From contig CBDUYN010000003.1 in assembly GCA_965371445.1 (NCBI GenBank), forward strand, positions 62,001-126,000: a stretch of DNA of 64,000 nt. Direction: 5' to 3'. Positions 33,712-40,902 of the stretch are shown piece after piece (positions within the stretch are counted from its first letter, which is position 1; each line of letters opens with the position of its first letter). A program made the position numbers and the translations under genes. The notes beneath the pieces are model-generated. The model saw nothing but the letters and a program-made list of their open reading frames with translations, made no database searches and was not told the origin of the DNA. Source of the DNA: DASWIG01 sp965371445. Its GTDB lineage: Bacteria > Acidobacteriota > Thermoanaerobaculia > Multivoradales > J023.

Positions 33712-34047
33712 AGGAAGCGAATAAAAAAAGGAGGTCGACCCGAAGATCGGCCTCTGTTCGTTCAGAGTTCCCAGAGAACGACCAGCAGACAGAGGTCCTT
33801 CGCGGGTCAAGGAGGAGCCGCAGGGAAAGGCACCGAAATAGCCTCGGTCAATGAGCCCTTTGAATTCGTCCGCTCCATAAACTCAAGAAACGGCGGACGG
33901 ATTTGAAGGACTCATCCAGGGATCTGCTGTGCCGACTGAGAAGCTCCTTGAGGCGTGGAGATGTCTGCTACACTGAGAAGGTGTGAGCAATCCCAGCGAC
34001 TTTTCTAAAGGGAGGGAAGAACAACGCTTAATAGCGGGAAGCGCTGA

Positions 34048-34165
34048 GCACAACACTGCATTGTGCAAAAGCGTCTTCGCTTAGATTCGCGTGTGACAAA
34101 GGAGCCGCATAGAATCGAAGCGAAGGCGCGGTGTCTGCAAAACTTTGCACAATGGCCGGTTGTGC
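34048..34165. repeat. Imperfect inverted repeat with palindromic ends
   Basis: Two copies of GCACAA-N7-TTGTGC (34048-34066 and 34147-34165) bracket a longer inverted pair, GCGTCTTCGCTTAGATT (34071-34087) with AATCGAAGCGAAGGCGC (34113-34129), 15 of 17 complementary. It could fold as one long RNA or DNA hairpin or be a small non-autonomous element. Nothing else is supported in 33712-34346. Confidence 0.6.
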
Positions 34166-34346
34166 TTGCGCGGAACGATGTCGAGGTGATCCCGATAAGA
34201 CCGGTACCTTCGATGAAGGTGAGCTCGGCAGAGCCAGAAGCAGCCCGAGCTGCCTGAGCAGGGCTGACGAAGGGGCTTCCCTCGGCCTCCAGGGCGCGAG
34301 ACCTGAGCCCACTCTGCGCAGATTCCAGGAGAAATGAGGAGGAGAT

Positions 34347-34390
34347 TTGACCGATTCGGTCAAGAGTTCGTCTCTTGACGGATTCGGTGG
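34347..34390. promoter_or_regulatory. Palindromic operator-like sites
   Basis: TTGACCGATTCGGTCAA (34347-34363) is a perfect palindrome around one central base; TTGACGGATTCGGTGG (34375-34390) is a degenerate second copy 28 bases on. A close relative lies in the promoter of the HTH-TPR regulator (35982-35998). Confidence 0.6.
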
Positions 34391-34477
34391 TACGCGGGAG
34401 AGTGGACGGAACCAAGCAGGAGCGGACGCCTCGCGGACAGTGCAGTTCGCAGGTGATCCGCCCTCAAAGGAGGAATC

Positions 34478-34579
34478 ATGTTCTTTTCATTTCTTACGCT
34501 TCTGGTTCAACTGAGTACTGGCATGACATCGCCAGAGGAAGAACTCAACCACGGAGCAGATATTGAGCCAATCGGATAG
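34478..34579 (+). CDS. Peptide-sized ORF with a perfect Shine-Dalgarno
   Basis: 33 residues from ATG 34478, with AAAGGAGGA five bases upstream. The first 15 residues are hydrophobic (MFFSFLTLLVQLSTG); the rest is acidic (MTSPEEELNHGADIEPIG). It lies 115 bases downstream of a perfect palindrome and ends 28 bases from the stop of a convergent HTH-TPR regulator. Its size and placement resemble the pro-peptides of RRNPP quorum-sensing systems, but the N-terminus lacks the usual positive charges of a signal peptide. The strong ribosome site argues that it is translated. Confidence 0.45.
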   Translation: MFFSFLTLLVQLSTGMTSPEEELNHGADIEPIG

Positions 34580-34607
34580 GACCGATTAGGTGTTTTTCCG
34601 GGTCGTA

Positions 34608-35945
34608 TTATTCGTAAACGGCCTTTATCATTTGTTTATAGGCACGGTCGAGAAAGTCCTCCGTGACTTTCCCGACCAGTGCCAATTTAATGAAGTCATT
34701 TACCGCCTGTGCAGCGATCTTGCTCTCCTTTTTTAAGGTCTCTAGCTGTTGAACCATATCGGAAGCTAGTTCCAACATTTCATCGATTCTGCCAGCCATC
34801 AACAAAACGAGCGATAGTCTCAGGGTAATGAGAGCAACATCGATACAATTTTCCTGAGCTGCGGATGCCGCGAGTACTTTTCGGAACGCAGTTTCCGCAT
34901 AGAGTAAGTCATCCCGCCTCAAGGCCACCTCCCCACGCAACCAGAAGATCTTCCACCAGTTGAGCCCATGTTTTGTCTGGTGCTCTCTTGCCGCGACTTC
35001 AGCGCATTGTTCAGCCTTATCAACCTCTCCGAGATCGATATAGGCAAGCCCGAGACTCTGGTGAAGCGCGACCCGGTATTGCCATGCCTCTTTTGGTAAA
35101 TACTTCAGCGCGGCTTCGTAGCACGGTATTGTTTGCTGTGGGCGGTTAGCTCTGCGGAGCATCATGCCTTGGTCGACAAGGCACTTTCCGATTCCGGGAA
35201 GATCACCCAAAAAGATGTATTTATGCATAGCTTGCTCTACAAAATTTAGCGCGATATCGTATTCCCCTTGGGTGCCGAGTAGGTAGCAACAACGCTGAAG
35301 TGCTCTCGCCTCTCTTTGGAGGTAATTCTCTTTTTTTGCCAGCCTGAGAGCTCTTGCCAGGTAAGCGGCGGCGGGCGAGTAATTTCGTAGGGCAATCTCA
35401 ATTGCTCCTAATAATAGGAGTGCATCACAGATGATTTGTAGTGAGTTTTCAGAATTCTCGGTAAGATTCAGAACCGCTTTTAGGATATCGATAGACTCAG
35501 CTCTCGCAACTGTCGGATCAGTAAATCTGAACTCCTCAAGGCGGGATAAGTCTGTCGTCAGTTCACGCAGCTCGGCTTCAGAGTTGCTCGATTCGCTCTC
35601 GGTCGCCTGCAGAAGGACTGAAGCATCAATAATCCTGTCAATTTGCTTCAGGAGTTCCGTCCTCTCTTTCTTTCTCGCAAGTACCTTAAGATATCTTTCA
35701 GGCTGGAAGCGGTAGCGCGTTCCGAACACCCACGCGAAGAATTCTCCTGGCTCGAACTCCAGCAGGTTCAGTATCTCGAAGAGCTGCTCCAAGCGCATAG
35801 CAGGCTTACCGGCCAGGAGGCGGGCCACGTATCCCGGGCTATTGCCGAGCCTGCGGTCGAGCCATCCTACCCTTCCCCAGCCATGCCCCCTTCGAACCTC
35901 GTCAAGTGCTTTGAGGACTCGTTTCGTCTCATCCTTAGGTTCCAT
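34608..35945 (-). CDS. HTH regulator with TPR-like repeats (RRNPP-like architecture)
   Basis: 445 residues from the ATG at 35945; an upstream extension would be Arg/Trp-rich and would cover the operator. Residues 1-75 form an XRE-type HTH (GWLDRRLGNSPGYVARLLAG) with the tail LEQLFEILNLLEFEPGEFFA. Residues about 150-440 are helical repeats with TPR spacing (for example CYEAALKYLPKEAWQYRVAL, LGLAYIDLGEVDKAEQCAEV). N-terminal HTH plus a C-terminal TPR bundle is the layout of peptide-sensing regulators (PlcR, Rgg, NprR) in firmicutes. Base composition is clearly AT-richer than the flanks, suggesting transfer. A palindrome sits 37 bases upstream of its start, so autoregulation is likely. Confidence 0.75.
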   Translation of the reverse strand: MEPKDETKRVLKALDEVRRGHGWGRVGWLDRRLGNSPGYVARLLAGKPAMRLEQLFEILNLLEFEPGEFFAWVFGTRYRFQPERYLKVLARKKERTELLKQIDRIIDASVLLQATESESSNSEAELRELTTDLSRLEEFRFTDPTVARAESIDILKAVLNLTENSENSLQIICDALLLLGAIEIALRNYSPAAAYLARALRLAKKENYLQREARALQRCCYLLGTQGEYDIALNFVEQAMHKYIFLGDLPGIGKCLVDQGMMLRRANRPQQTIPCYEAALKYLPKEAWQYRVALHQSLGLAYIDLGEVDKAEQCAEVAAREHQTKHGLNWWKIFWLRGEVALRRDDLLYAETAFRKVLAASAAQENCIDVALITLRLSLVLLMAGRIDEMLELASDMVQQLETLKKESKIAAQAVNDFIKLALVGKVTEDFLDRAYKQMIKAVYE

Positions 35946-35981
35946 ACACCCCCTTCGGCGGATTTCGCTGTCTGCTGGAAG

Positions 35982-35998
35982 TCGACCGAATCGGTCAA
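35982..35998. promoter_or_regulatory. Palindromic operator-like site upstream of the HTH-TPR regulator
   Basis: TCGACCGAATCGGTCAA, differing from TTGACCGATTCGGTCAA (34347) only at one outer base and the centre when read on the minus strand. The minus-strand TTGACC may serve as a -35 element, so binding would block transcription. Confidence 0.6.
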
Positions 35999-36081
35999 GG
36001 CAGAACCACCAGCGTGAGCGGCAGAATCGTCGATGTCTGTGGCGACTATACCAACGCCTGCCCGTAGCCTGCAAGCCTCTC

Positions 36082-36220
36082 GTCTCCCTGATCATGGGAA
36101 CGAGGAAGCGCTCTCCGATCCGATCGAGCGTTCTCCGAGCACGGGCATCAGGGAAACCCCCGCAGTAAACAGTAAACTCGGGAAACCCGCCCTCGGCAGT
36201 CGAACGGATCAGGGAGAGAC
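36082..36220. promoter_or_regulatory. Control region of the divergent island cluster
   Basis: GTCTCCCTGATC (36082-36093) faces its near-inverse GATCAGGGAGAGAC (36207-36220), with a further ATCAGGGAAACC near 36150 and a CAGTAAA direct repeat near 36166. These may be binding sites for one of the HTH proteins encoded downstream. Confidence 0.35.
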
Positions 36221-36276
36221 ATGACGTCGCACCTGCATTGCCGTAGGGACGGACACCTCAAGAGAGAGAGAAACCA

Positions 36277-36729
36277 ATGGCGACCACCCCATCAGCATTC
36301 CCCGTCTCCCCATCAGGGGAACCTTCGTCACCACTCCCGGAGGACTCCCCCCGTCCCTTGCCGGCGGGAGAGCCGATCTCCCTGACCCTGGGGGAACTGG
36401 CCGCCGCTGTGCGCTTCGTGGCTCGTGAGCGTCCCGGGGCGATCGAGACGGTGCTCTGGGCGCTCTGCCGGTCGCCTGAGATGGTCGAGGTCTGTCGCGA
36501 GAGTGAGCCGGCTGCCCACGAGTATGCGGACGTCGCCGGCCTCGACGGCATCGTCAATGCTCTGCTCACCGCGAGTGAAGAGGGCCGTGACCTCCTTGCC
36601 GCCGGGCTGCGGTCTTCGCCTTCCGGCGTCCGCCAGCGTCTTCAGGGAGTGGAGCCACGCCTTCAAGAAGTTCTAGGGCAGTTAGCCCAGACGCTTCAAT
36701 CCTTGAAACAACCGACAACCGACACATAA
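36277..36729 (+). CDS. Island cluster protein 1, alpha-helical, unknown
   Basis: 150 residues. A Pro/Ser-rich N-terminus (about 35 residues) is followed by a helical domain (LTLGELAAAVRFVARERPGA, CRSPEMVEVCRESEPAAHEY) and a heptad-like C-terminus (RLQGVEPRLQEVLGQLAQTL). No recognised family. It is the first gene of five on the plus strand, 11 bases before the next. The cluster has no transposase, nuclease or toxin motif that would point to a known system. Confidence 0.6.
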   Translation: MATTPSAFPVSPSGEPSSPLPEDSPRPLPAGEPISLTLGELAAAVRFVARERPGAIETVLWALCRSPEMVEVCRESEPAAHEYADVAGLDGIVNALLTASEEGRDLLAAGLRSSPSGVRQRLQGVEPRLQEVLGQLAQTLQSLKQPTTDT

Positions 36730-36740
36730 GGAGTGAGTCC

Positions 36741-37166
36741 ATGACTCTGAGAAATGCCCCAGACCCTGTTCGGCAGGAATTTGAACGCATTCGAGCACAC
36801 CTGCGCAAAGTGGTCAGAGACTCGCCGATTACGCAACGAGATATCGTCCAGCGTGCCGACCTGACGCAGTCAATTCTCTCCGGTGTTCTTCGGGAGGGCG
36901 GAGCAGGCTGTCATCTTGACCGGCTTCTCGTCATCCTCGATGTGATCGGCGTCTCACCGGAAAAATTCTTCGGTGGACTGTACAATTCTTCGAACGCTGA
37001 GCTAAAGCTACAAGTCCAGAGCCTCACGATACAGGTGCAGAGTCTGACCGCAGTCCTGGTGCGTTTGGGATTCGTAACGCGGAAACAGCTTAAAATCGCT
37101 GCCGACCAGTATGTTGAGGATTTTGAGTTTCCGGCAAATGACGAGACAGGGGAGATGGAGTGGTGA
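36741..37166 (+). CDS. Island cluster protein 2, XRE-type HTH with coiled coil
   Basis: 141 residues from ATG 36741 (AAGGAGTGAG upstream). HTH: ITQRDIVQRADLTQSILSGV, followed by LDRLLVILDVIGVSPEKFFG, the same tail pattern as the HTH-TPR regulator and the small HTH at 54465. A short internal repeat (LQVQSLT, IQVQSLT) makes a coiled coil. The C-terminus is acidic. Likely a DNA-binding regulator of its own cluster, possibly dimerising through the coiled coil. Its stop overlaps the start of gene 3. Confidence 0.7.
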   Translation: MTLRNAPDPVRQEFERIRAHLRKVVRDSPITQRDIVQRADLTQSILSGVLREGGAGCHLDRLLVILDVIGVSPEKFFGGLYNSSNAELKLQVQSLTIQVQSLTAVLVRLGFVTRKQLKIAADQYVEDFEFPANDETGEMEW

Positions 37167-37654
37167 GGAAGAGGAAGACGTCGAAAAGGAGGACATCGAA
37201 GAAGCCGGCAGTGAAGAGACCGGCCTCTGAAACACCTGTCGATCCTTCCGGTGACGTATCAGGATATACCTCAATGGCTGACGCATTGGAGGCTCATCTT
37301 GGTGCGCCGCCCAGCGAGAATCCACTTTACAAAGCGGCCGTGCGCTGCTTGCGGGTGCTCATGGAGCACGCCGGCCTCACTCCTGAAGTGGTAGCAGAGA
37401 AGACAGACTGGTCGCCAACAGAAGTCGAGGTCATGATGGATCAGCCGGTACTTCTATCTGACTACATGATGTTGTGGGATCTGTGTGTCGAGGAACACGA
37501 GGATCTCATGGACAAGTGTGCCGCTACGATCCGTATCCTCATAGAGCGTAACGAAGTGGATCAGGAGATGATCGATTTCCTGGCAAGTATCGGCCATCTG
37601 TACTTGTTCTTCGGTGGAGAGTTCGTTCAGCCAGAACTTGAGGTGGATGCGTGA
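37163..37654 (+). CDS. Island cluster protein 3, basic tail plus HTH-like domain
   Basis: About 163 residues. The GTG at 37163 overlaps the previous stop (GTGA) and has GGGGAGATGGA upstream; GTG 37160 is also possible. The first 25 residues are very Lys/Arg-rich (RKRKTSKRRTSKKPAVKRPA), as in nucleic-acid-binding tails. Later, LMEHAGLTPEVVAEKTDWSP looks like a degenerate HTH. The C-terminus is acidic and hydrophobic. Unknown family; binding to DNA or RNA is inferred from the basic tail. Confidence 0.55.
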   Translation: MRKRKTSKRRTSKKPAVKRPASETPVDPSGDVSGYTSMADALEAHLGAPPSENPLYKAAVRCLRVLMEHAGLTPEVVAEKTDWSPTEVEVMMDQPVLLSDYMMLWDLCVEEHEDLMDKCAATIRILIERNEVDQEMIDFLASIGHLYLFFGGEFVQPELEVDA

Positions 37655-38052
37655 CCATGGAAGACGATGGTAAGCGAAACGAAGCCGACAGCTTCTCCAT
37701 CCGCATTCCGGAACATGCGACGACAGTCGTCTGTCCGGTCTGCTCTGCTGAGCTCGTGGCTTCGGGACCGACCGGGTACTGGAACGAGACGCCGATCTGT
37801 GATGTGTGCATGTATAAGGTAGCGCGTCCTCTCGGTGCTACCCTTTCGCTGATTGCCGTGGCACGGAATTTCGCACGGCAGGAGTACAAAGAAAAGCGAA
37901 CTCTCCTGAAAGCAGCGGCTGAGGTATGCGTCTTCGCCGAGCTGTACGAGCAGTGGCTTGCTCCTTTGGGTCCGCCTCGGCTGGCATTGGCCATAACACC
38001 GCTTGGCATGCTCAAGAAGGCTGAAGAGTACTCCAAGCAGAACCTGAACTAA
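37651..38052 (+). CDS. Island cluster protein 4 with a zinc ribbon
   Basis: 133 residues; the GTG at 37651 overlaps the previous stop by four bases (ATG 37657 is an alternative). A CPVC-X21-CDVC arrangement (VVCPVCSAELVASG, then ICDVCMY) is a typical treble-clef or ribbon zinc site. The C-terminal half is helical (VARNFARQEYKEKRTLLKAA). I do not recognise the family. The translational overlaps through genes 2-4 show one tightly coupled unit. Confidence 0.6.
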   Translation: MTMEDDGKRNEADSFSIRIPEHATTVVCPVCSAELVASGPTGYWNETPICDVCMYKVARPLGATLSLIAVARNFARQEYKEKRTLLKAAAEVCVFAELYEQWLAPLGPPRLALAITPLGMLKKAEEYSKQNLN

Positions 38053-38082
38053 ACACCTTCTGATCAGGAGCAGAACGAACCC

Positions 38083-38934
38083 ATGGCGCAGCATGACGAT
38101 ACTTCCAAGACACCGCATGCTCACACAATGCTGGATGAAGCCCTTGGCGACAGTGACGACACAACGGGTCAGAGAGAGAGCAGGAAATCACTCAATGTTC
38201 TGTTGACCATCGTTTCACGATTCAAACACGACCATCCCCGTTTCGCGGGTACGCTGCTATATCTGGTAGCACACGGCGCTGCGATTATCGAAGACATCGC
38301 CCTGTCTCTGGAATACATGGGCTATGTGTCGAATGGCTTTGTGAATTTTCCGGAGGAAGTGCGGCAGGTTTTTGAAGAGAATATGGATCATCAGAGAACG
38401 TGCTCTGCCGGTTCATCTGGCATTCGAAGCCGTATATCTGCTGGAATCATGTGCTCAACTGTCTACATCTGGGACATCTCGTCTGACGAACAGGTACTCA
38501 TGCTCAGGAAGTGTCTGGAGGAGGTGCAGATAGACAAGCTGCGGGCACTTCCTGCAAATCGAAAGGAAGAATGGCTTCTGGTTTCCGAAGCGCTCGCTGA
38601 AGATGCAGCAGCGTACGGTGGGGACGACGAGTGTGTTCGGGAAGCGTTTGCACAAGTGCAGGCAGCTTGCGCGGAGCGTTCAGCATCGCTGGAAAATGAC
38701 GTGATTGAACTGATCACGCTCGCGCTCATGGCAATCGGAAAGATTGAAGGGAAGAATACGATCTCGGCCATCATTGAATTCGGTCTCCAGTTTCTTCCGT
38801 TTCTAAAGGGGGAGCCTGTCTTAAAGCAGTCAAAGTACTTTCCCAAGATGAATGAGGTGATGCGAAGACTTGTAGGTGAGCATGGCTTGGAGAGTGAGGA
38901 GGGGGAGGAAGATGACTCTGCGTTTGTGATGTGA
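38083..38934 (+). CDS. Island cluster protein 5, helical, unknown
   Basis: 283 residues, mostly helical, with two hydrophobic stretches that are not long enough for clear membrane spans (LLYLVAHGAAIIEDIALSL, TISAIIEFGLQFLPFLKG). The C-terminus is an acidic tail (ESEEGEEDDSAFVM). No motif is recognised. It is the last and largest gene of the cluster, 30 bases after gene 4. It could be the effector of the module, with the others regulatory, but that is speculation. Confidence 0.55.
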   Translation: MAQHDDTSKTPHAHTMLDEALGDSDDTTGQRESRKSLNVLLTIVSRFKHDHPRFAGTLLYLVAHGAAIIEDIALSLEYMGYVSNGFVNFPEEVRQVFEENMDHQRTCSAGSSGIRSRISAGIMCSTVYIWDISSDEQVLMLRKCLEEVQIDKLRALPANRKEEWLLVSEALAEDAAAYGGDDECVREAFAQVQAACAERSASLENDVIELITLALMAIGKIEGKNTISAIIEFGLQFLPFLKGEPVLKQSKYFPKMNEVMRRLVGEHGLESEEGEEDDSAFVM

Positions 38935-38963
38935 GATGTGACTGATTAAAGACCGCTCTCCAT

Positions 38964-39190
38964 TCAGAGGTCCCCTTGCTCTCTGCAAAGAACCTCCATC
39001 GCTTCGGTAATCCGCTTGAGGTCGCCGCTCAAGATGCGGAGCGAAGTCATTCGCTCTTGAAGCTCTCGGTACATTTGCTGGGCTATCTCATGGCGCGGTC
39101 AGCCTCCTTCGAGATGACCGAAGCGGTTTCTGCGTAGCCTTCGATTTCTGCGAGTTCCTCGCAGCAGAAGAGAATTCCCGAGAGAGGGCC
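38964..39190 (-). pseudogene. Frameshifted coiled-coil protein remnant
   Basis: Reading leftward, ILFCCEELAEIEGYAETASV and ISKEADRAMR end at a stop, and the adjacent frame continues MYRELQERMTSLRILSGDLK with RITEAMEVLCREQGDL to a stop at 38964. Together they look like one helical protein broken by a frameshift near 39094. Unknown family. Confidence 0.35.
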
Positions 39191-39203
39191 TCAACGTGCT
39201 GAC

Positions 39204-39435
39204 TCTACCAGAGCCCACCTCCCTGACCGGGGATTCCGGGTACAGATACTGAATCCATCCGATCTCGATCGCAGCCTGCGGTTCAATCCGCTGGCCTACT
39301 GGCGCACTCCACAGGAGCTGCGGCAGCTCGCCACGATCCTCGGACATCACGGCTCAGGCAACCGCTCCGATCGGTTCTGGACCATCTCAGCCGTCAATGT
39401 GCTTTCTCTCCTGCTCTCCGCACTCGTTCATGTCG
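39204..39435 (+). pseudogene. Fragment of a type IV coupling protein (VirD4/TraG-like)
   Basis: An internal piece reads GFRVQILNPSDLDRSLRFNP, then LAYWRTPQELRQLATILGHH and FWTISAVNVLSLLLSALVHV. The pattern of a beta strand followed by S-x-R-F-N-P-L is typical of conjugative coupling proteins. No start or stop of its own. It suggests that the preceding island came with, or replaced part of, a conjugative element. Confidence 0.5.
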
Positions 39436-39705
39436 AGCGTGGCGCAGCATCTGCCGGCTCCAGGGCGAGAGGAGATGCGGGTTGAAGTAGGTGTCGATCT
39501 CCTCCTCGTCCAAAGCCTCCTTGACCTGGGCGTCGAGGGTGAGTGGAGGAGGAACCGGTAGGCGGCCTCGTAGTACTCACCGTCGTCGCTGTTTAGATGT
39601 CCGCCGTCGACGAGCTTGGTGATCCGCTTGAGCGTCGCGGTCTCCCGGATGCCGTGGACAAGAGCCAGGATCCGTACGCCCTCGACGAAGATCAGGCCGT
39701 CAATT
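39425..39705 (-). pseudogene. C-terminal remnant of a DUF294/CBS nucleotidyltransferase-like protein
   Basis: Reading leftward: FVEGVRILALVHGIRETATL, KRITKLVDGGHLNSDDGEYY, EAAYRFLL, then after a frameshift LTLDAQVKEALDEEEIDTYF and NPHLLSPWSRQMLRHA. This matches the nucleotidyltransferase substrate-binding C-terminal domain found behind CBS and DUF294 domains. The N-terminal catalytic part is missing. The fragment abuts the coupling-protein fragment and may mark an insertion or deletion junction. The rest of 39706-39910 holds no supported gene. Confidence 0.5.
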
Positions 39706-39910
39706 CGGTGTCGCAAACGACGAAGCCCACCTCTTCCAAGGGGCAGGCGAAGTCGATCCGCTTCCTCACACCGGCATGCTCCGGAAGCGTGCCGGGAAGG
39801 GCAGGCCGCTCGTTTCGCCTCACGAGGCTCGACCAGAGTCATACTGTCGCCGCCAAGACGTGACAGGATGCGCTGGTCCGAAAAGACCTTCGACTCAAGG
39901 AGATACTACA

Positions 39911-40894
39911 ATGACAAAACGTAGTCTCGTTTTCTTGCTCCTGTTGGCGCTCGTCGCCTTGACCCCCGCGGTCGCGGCCGCGCAAAAAAGCCGCTTGGCC
40001 TTCTCCGGCGGCCCAGAGGGGGGGACCTTCCAGTACTTCTCGAACGGCATCTCGATTCGGCTCTCGAAGGCGATCCCCAACCTCGAGGTCTCGAACACCG
40101 CCTCGGCGGGCTCATTAGAGAACCTGCGCCGGGTCAACTCCGGCGAAGCCGATTTCGGCATCGTCTACTCCGGCGACACCTACCTGGGCCGCAACGGCGG
40201 GCTGACCAAGGACACCAACAAATACGAGAACGTGCATGCCATCGCCTTCCTCTACGGCGCTCCCGCCCATCTCGTGACCCTGGCCAACAGCGGCATCAAC
40301 AGCGTCTCGGACCTCGTGGGCAAGCGCGTCGCGGTCGGCGGCCCCGGCTCGGGCGCGGCGGGCGCCGCCCAGCGCTACTTCACGGCGCTCGGCCTGTGGG
40401 AAAAAATGGACGTCGAGTTCCTCGGCTACTCCAAGGCCGCCGCCGCTTTGGGCGACAAGCTGATCGACGCTTTCTGGGTGTTCGCCGGTTTCCCCAACGC
40501 CTCGGTGATCCAGGCCGCCGCCTCGAACCCGGTCAAGATGCTGAGCGTCGCCGAGGCCGGCGAGAAGGGGGGCTTTTTCGAGCAGTACCCGTTCTACAAC
40601 CTGCTGACGATCCCGAAGGGCACCTACAGCGGTGTGGACTACGACGTCCACTCGTTCCAGGACTCTGCTCTCTGGGTGGCGGGCAAGCACGTCGACGCGA
40701 AAGTCGTCGAAGCCGCGCTCGGTGAGATCTTCTCCGAGGCCGGCCTGGCCTACATGCTCAAGGTCAAGAGCACCGCCAAGGCGATGTCCGTCGAGGGTGC
40801 CCTAAACGGCATCGTCACGCCGATCCACCAGGGAGCCGAGAGCTTCTGGAAGGCGAAGGGCCTCGAGGTCAAGGCCGAGCACTCGGTCCGCTAG
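39911..40894 (+). CDS. TAXI-family TRAP transporter solute-binding protein
   Basis: 327 residues from ATG 39911 (AAGGAG upstream). The signal peptide ends at VAAAQ (about residue 25). The family pattern is clear: LAFSGGPEGGTFQYFSNGIS, VSNTASAGSLENLRRVNSGE and ADFGIVYSGDTYLGRNGG, then KRVAVGGPGSGAAGAAQRYF. It captures a small organic acid (glutamate- or C4-dicarboxylate-like in characterised cases) in the periplasm and delivers it to the TRAP permease encoded eight bases downstream. Confidence 0.95.
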   Translation: MTKRSLVFLLLLALVALTPAVAAAQKSRLAFSGGPEGGTFQYFSNGISIRLSKAIPNLEVSNTASAGSLENLRRVNSGEADFGIVYSGDTYLGRNGGLTKDTNKYENVHAIAFLYGAPAHLVTLANSGINSVSDLVGKRVAVGGPGSGAAGAAQRYFTALGLWEKMDVEFLGYSKAAAALGDKLIDAFWVFAGFPNASVIQAAASNPVKMLSVAEAGEKGGFFEQYPFYNLLTIPKGTYSGVDYDVHSFQDSALWVAGKHVDAKVVEAALGEIFSEAGLAYMLKVKSTAKAMSVEGALNGIVTPIHQGAESFWKAKGLEVKAEHSVR

Positions 40895-40902
40895 GGGACG
40901 GC

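Noticed and set aside
34048..34165. Integron attC site
   Set aside because: The element is palindromic and of the right size, but I cannot find the GTTRRRY core sites and no integrase is nearby.
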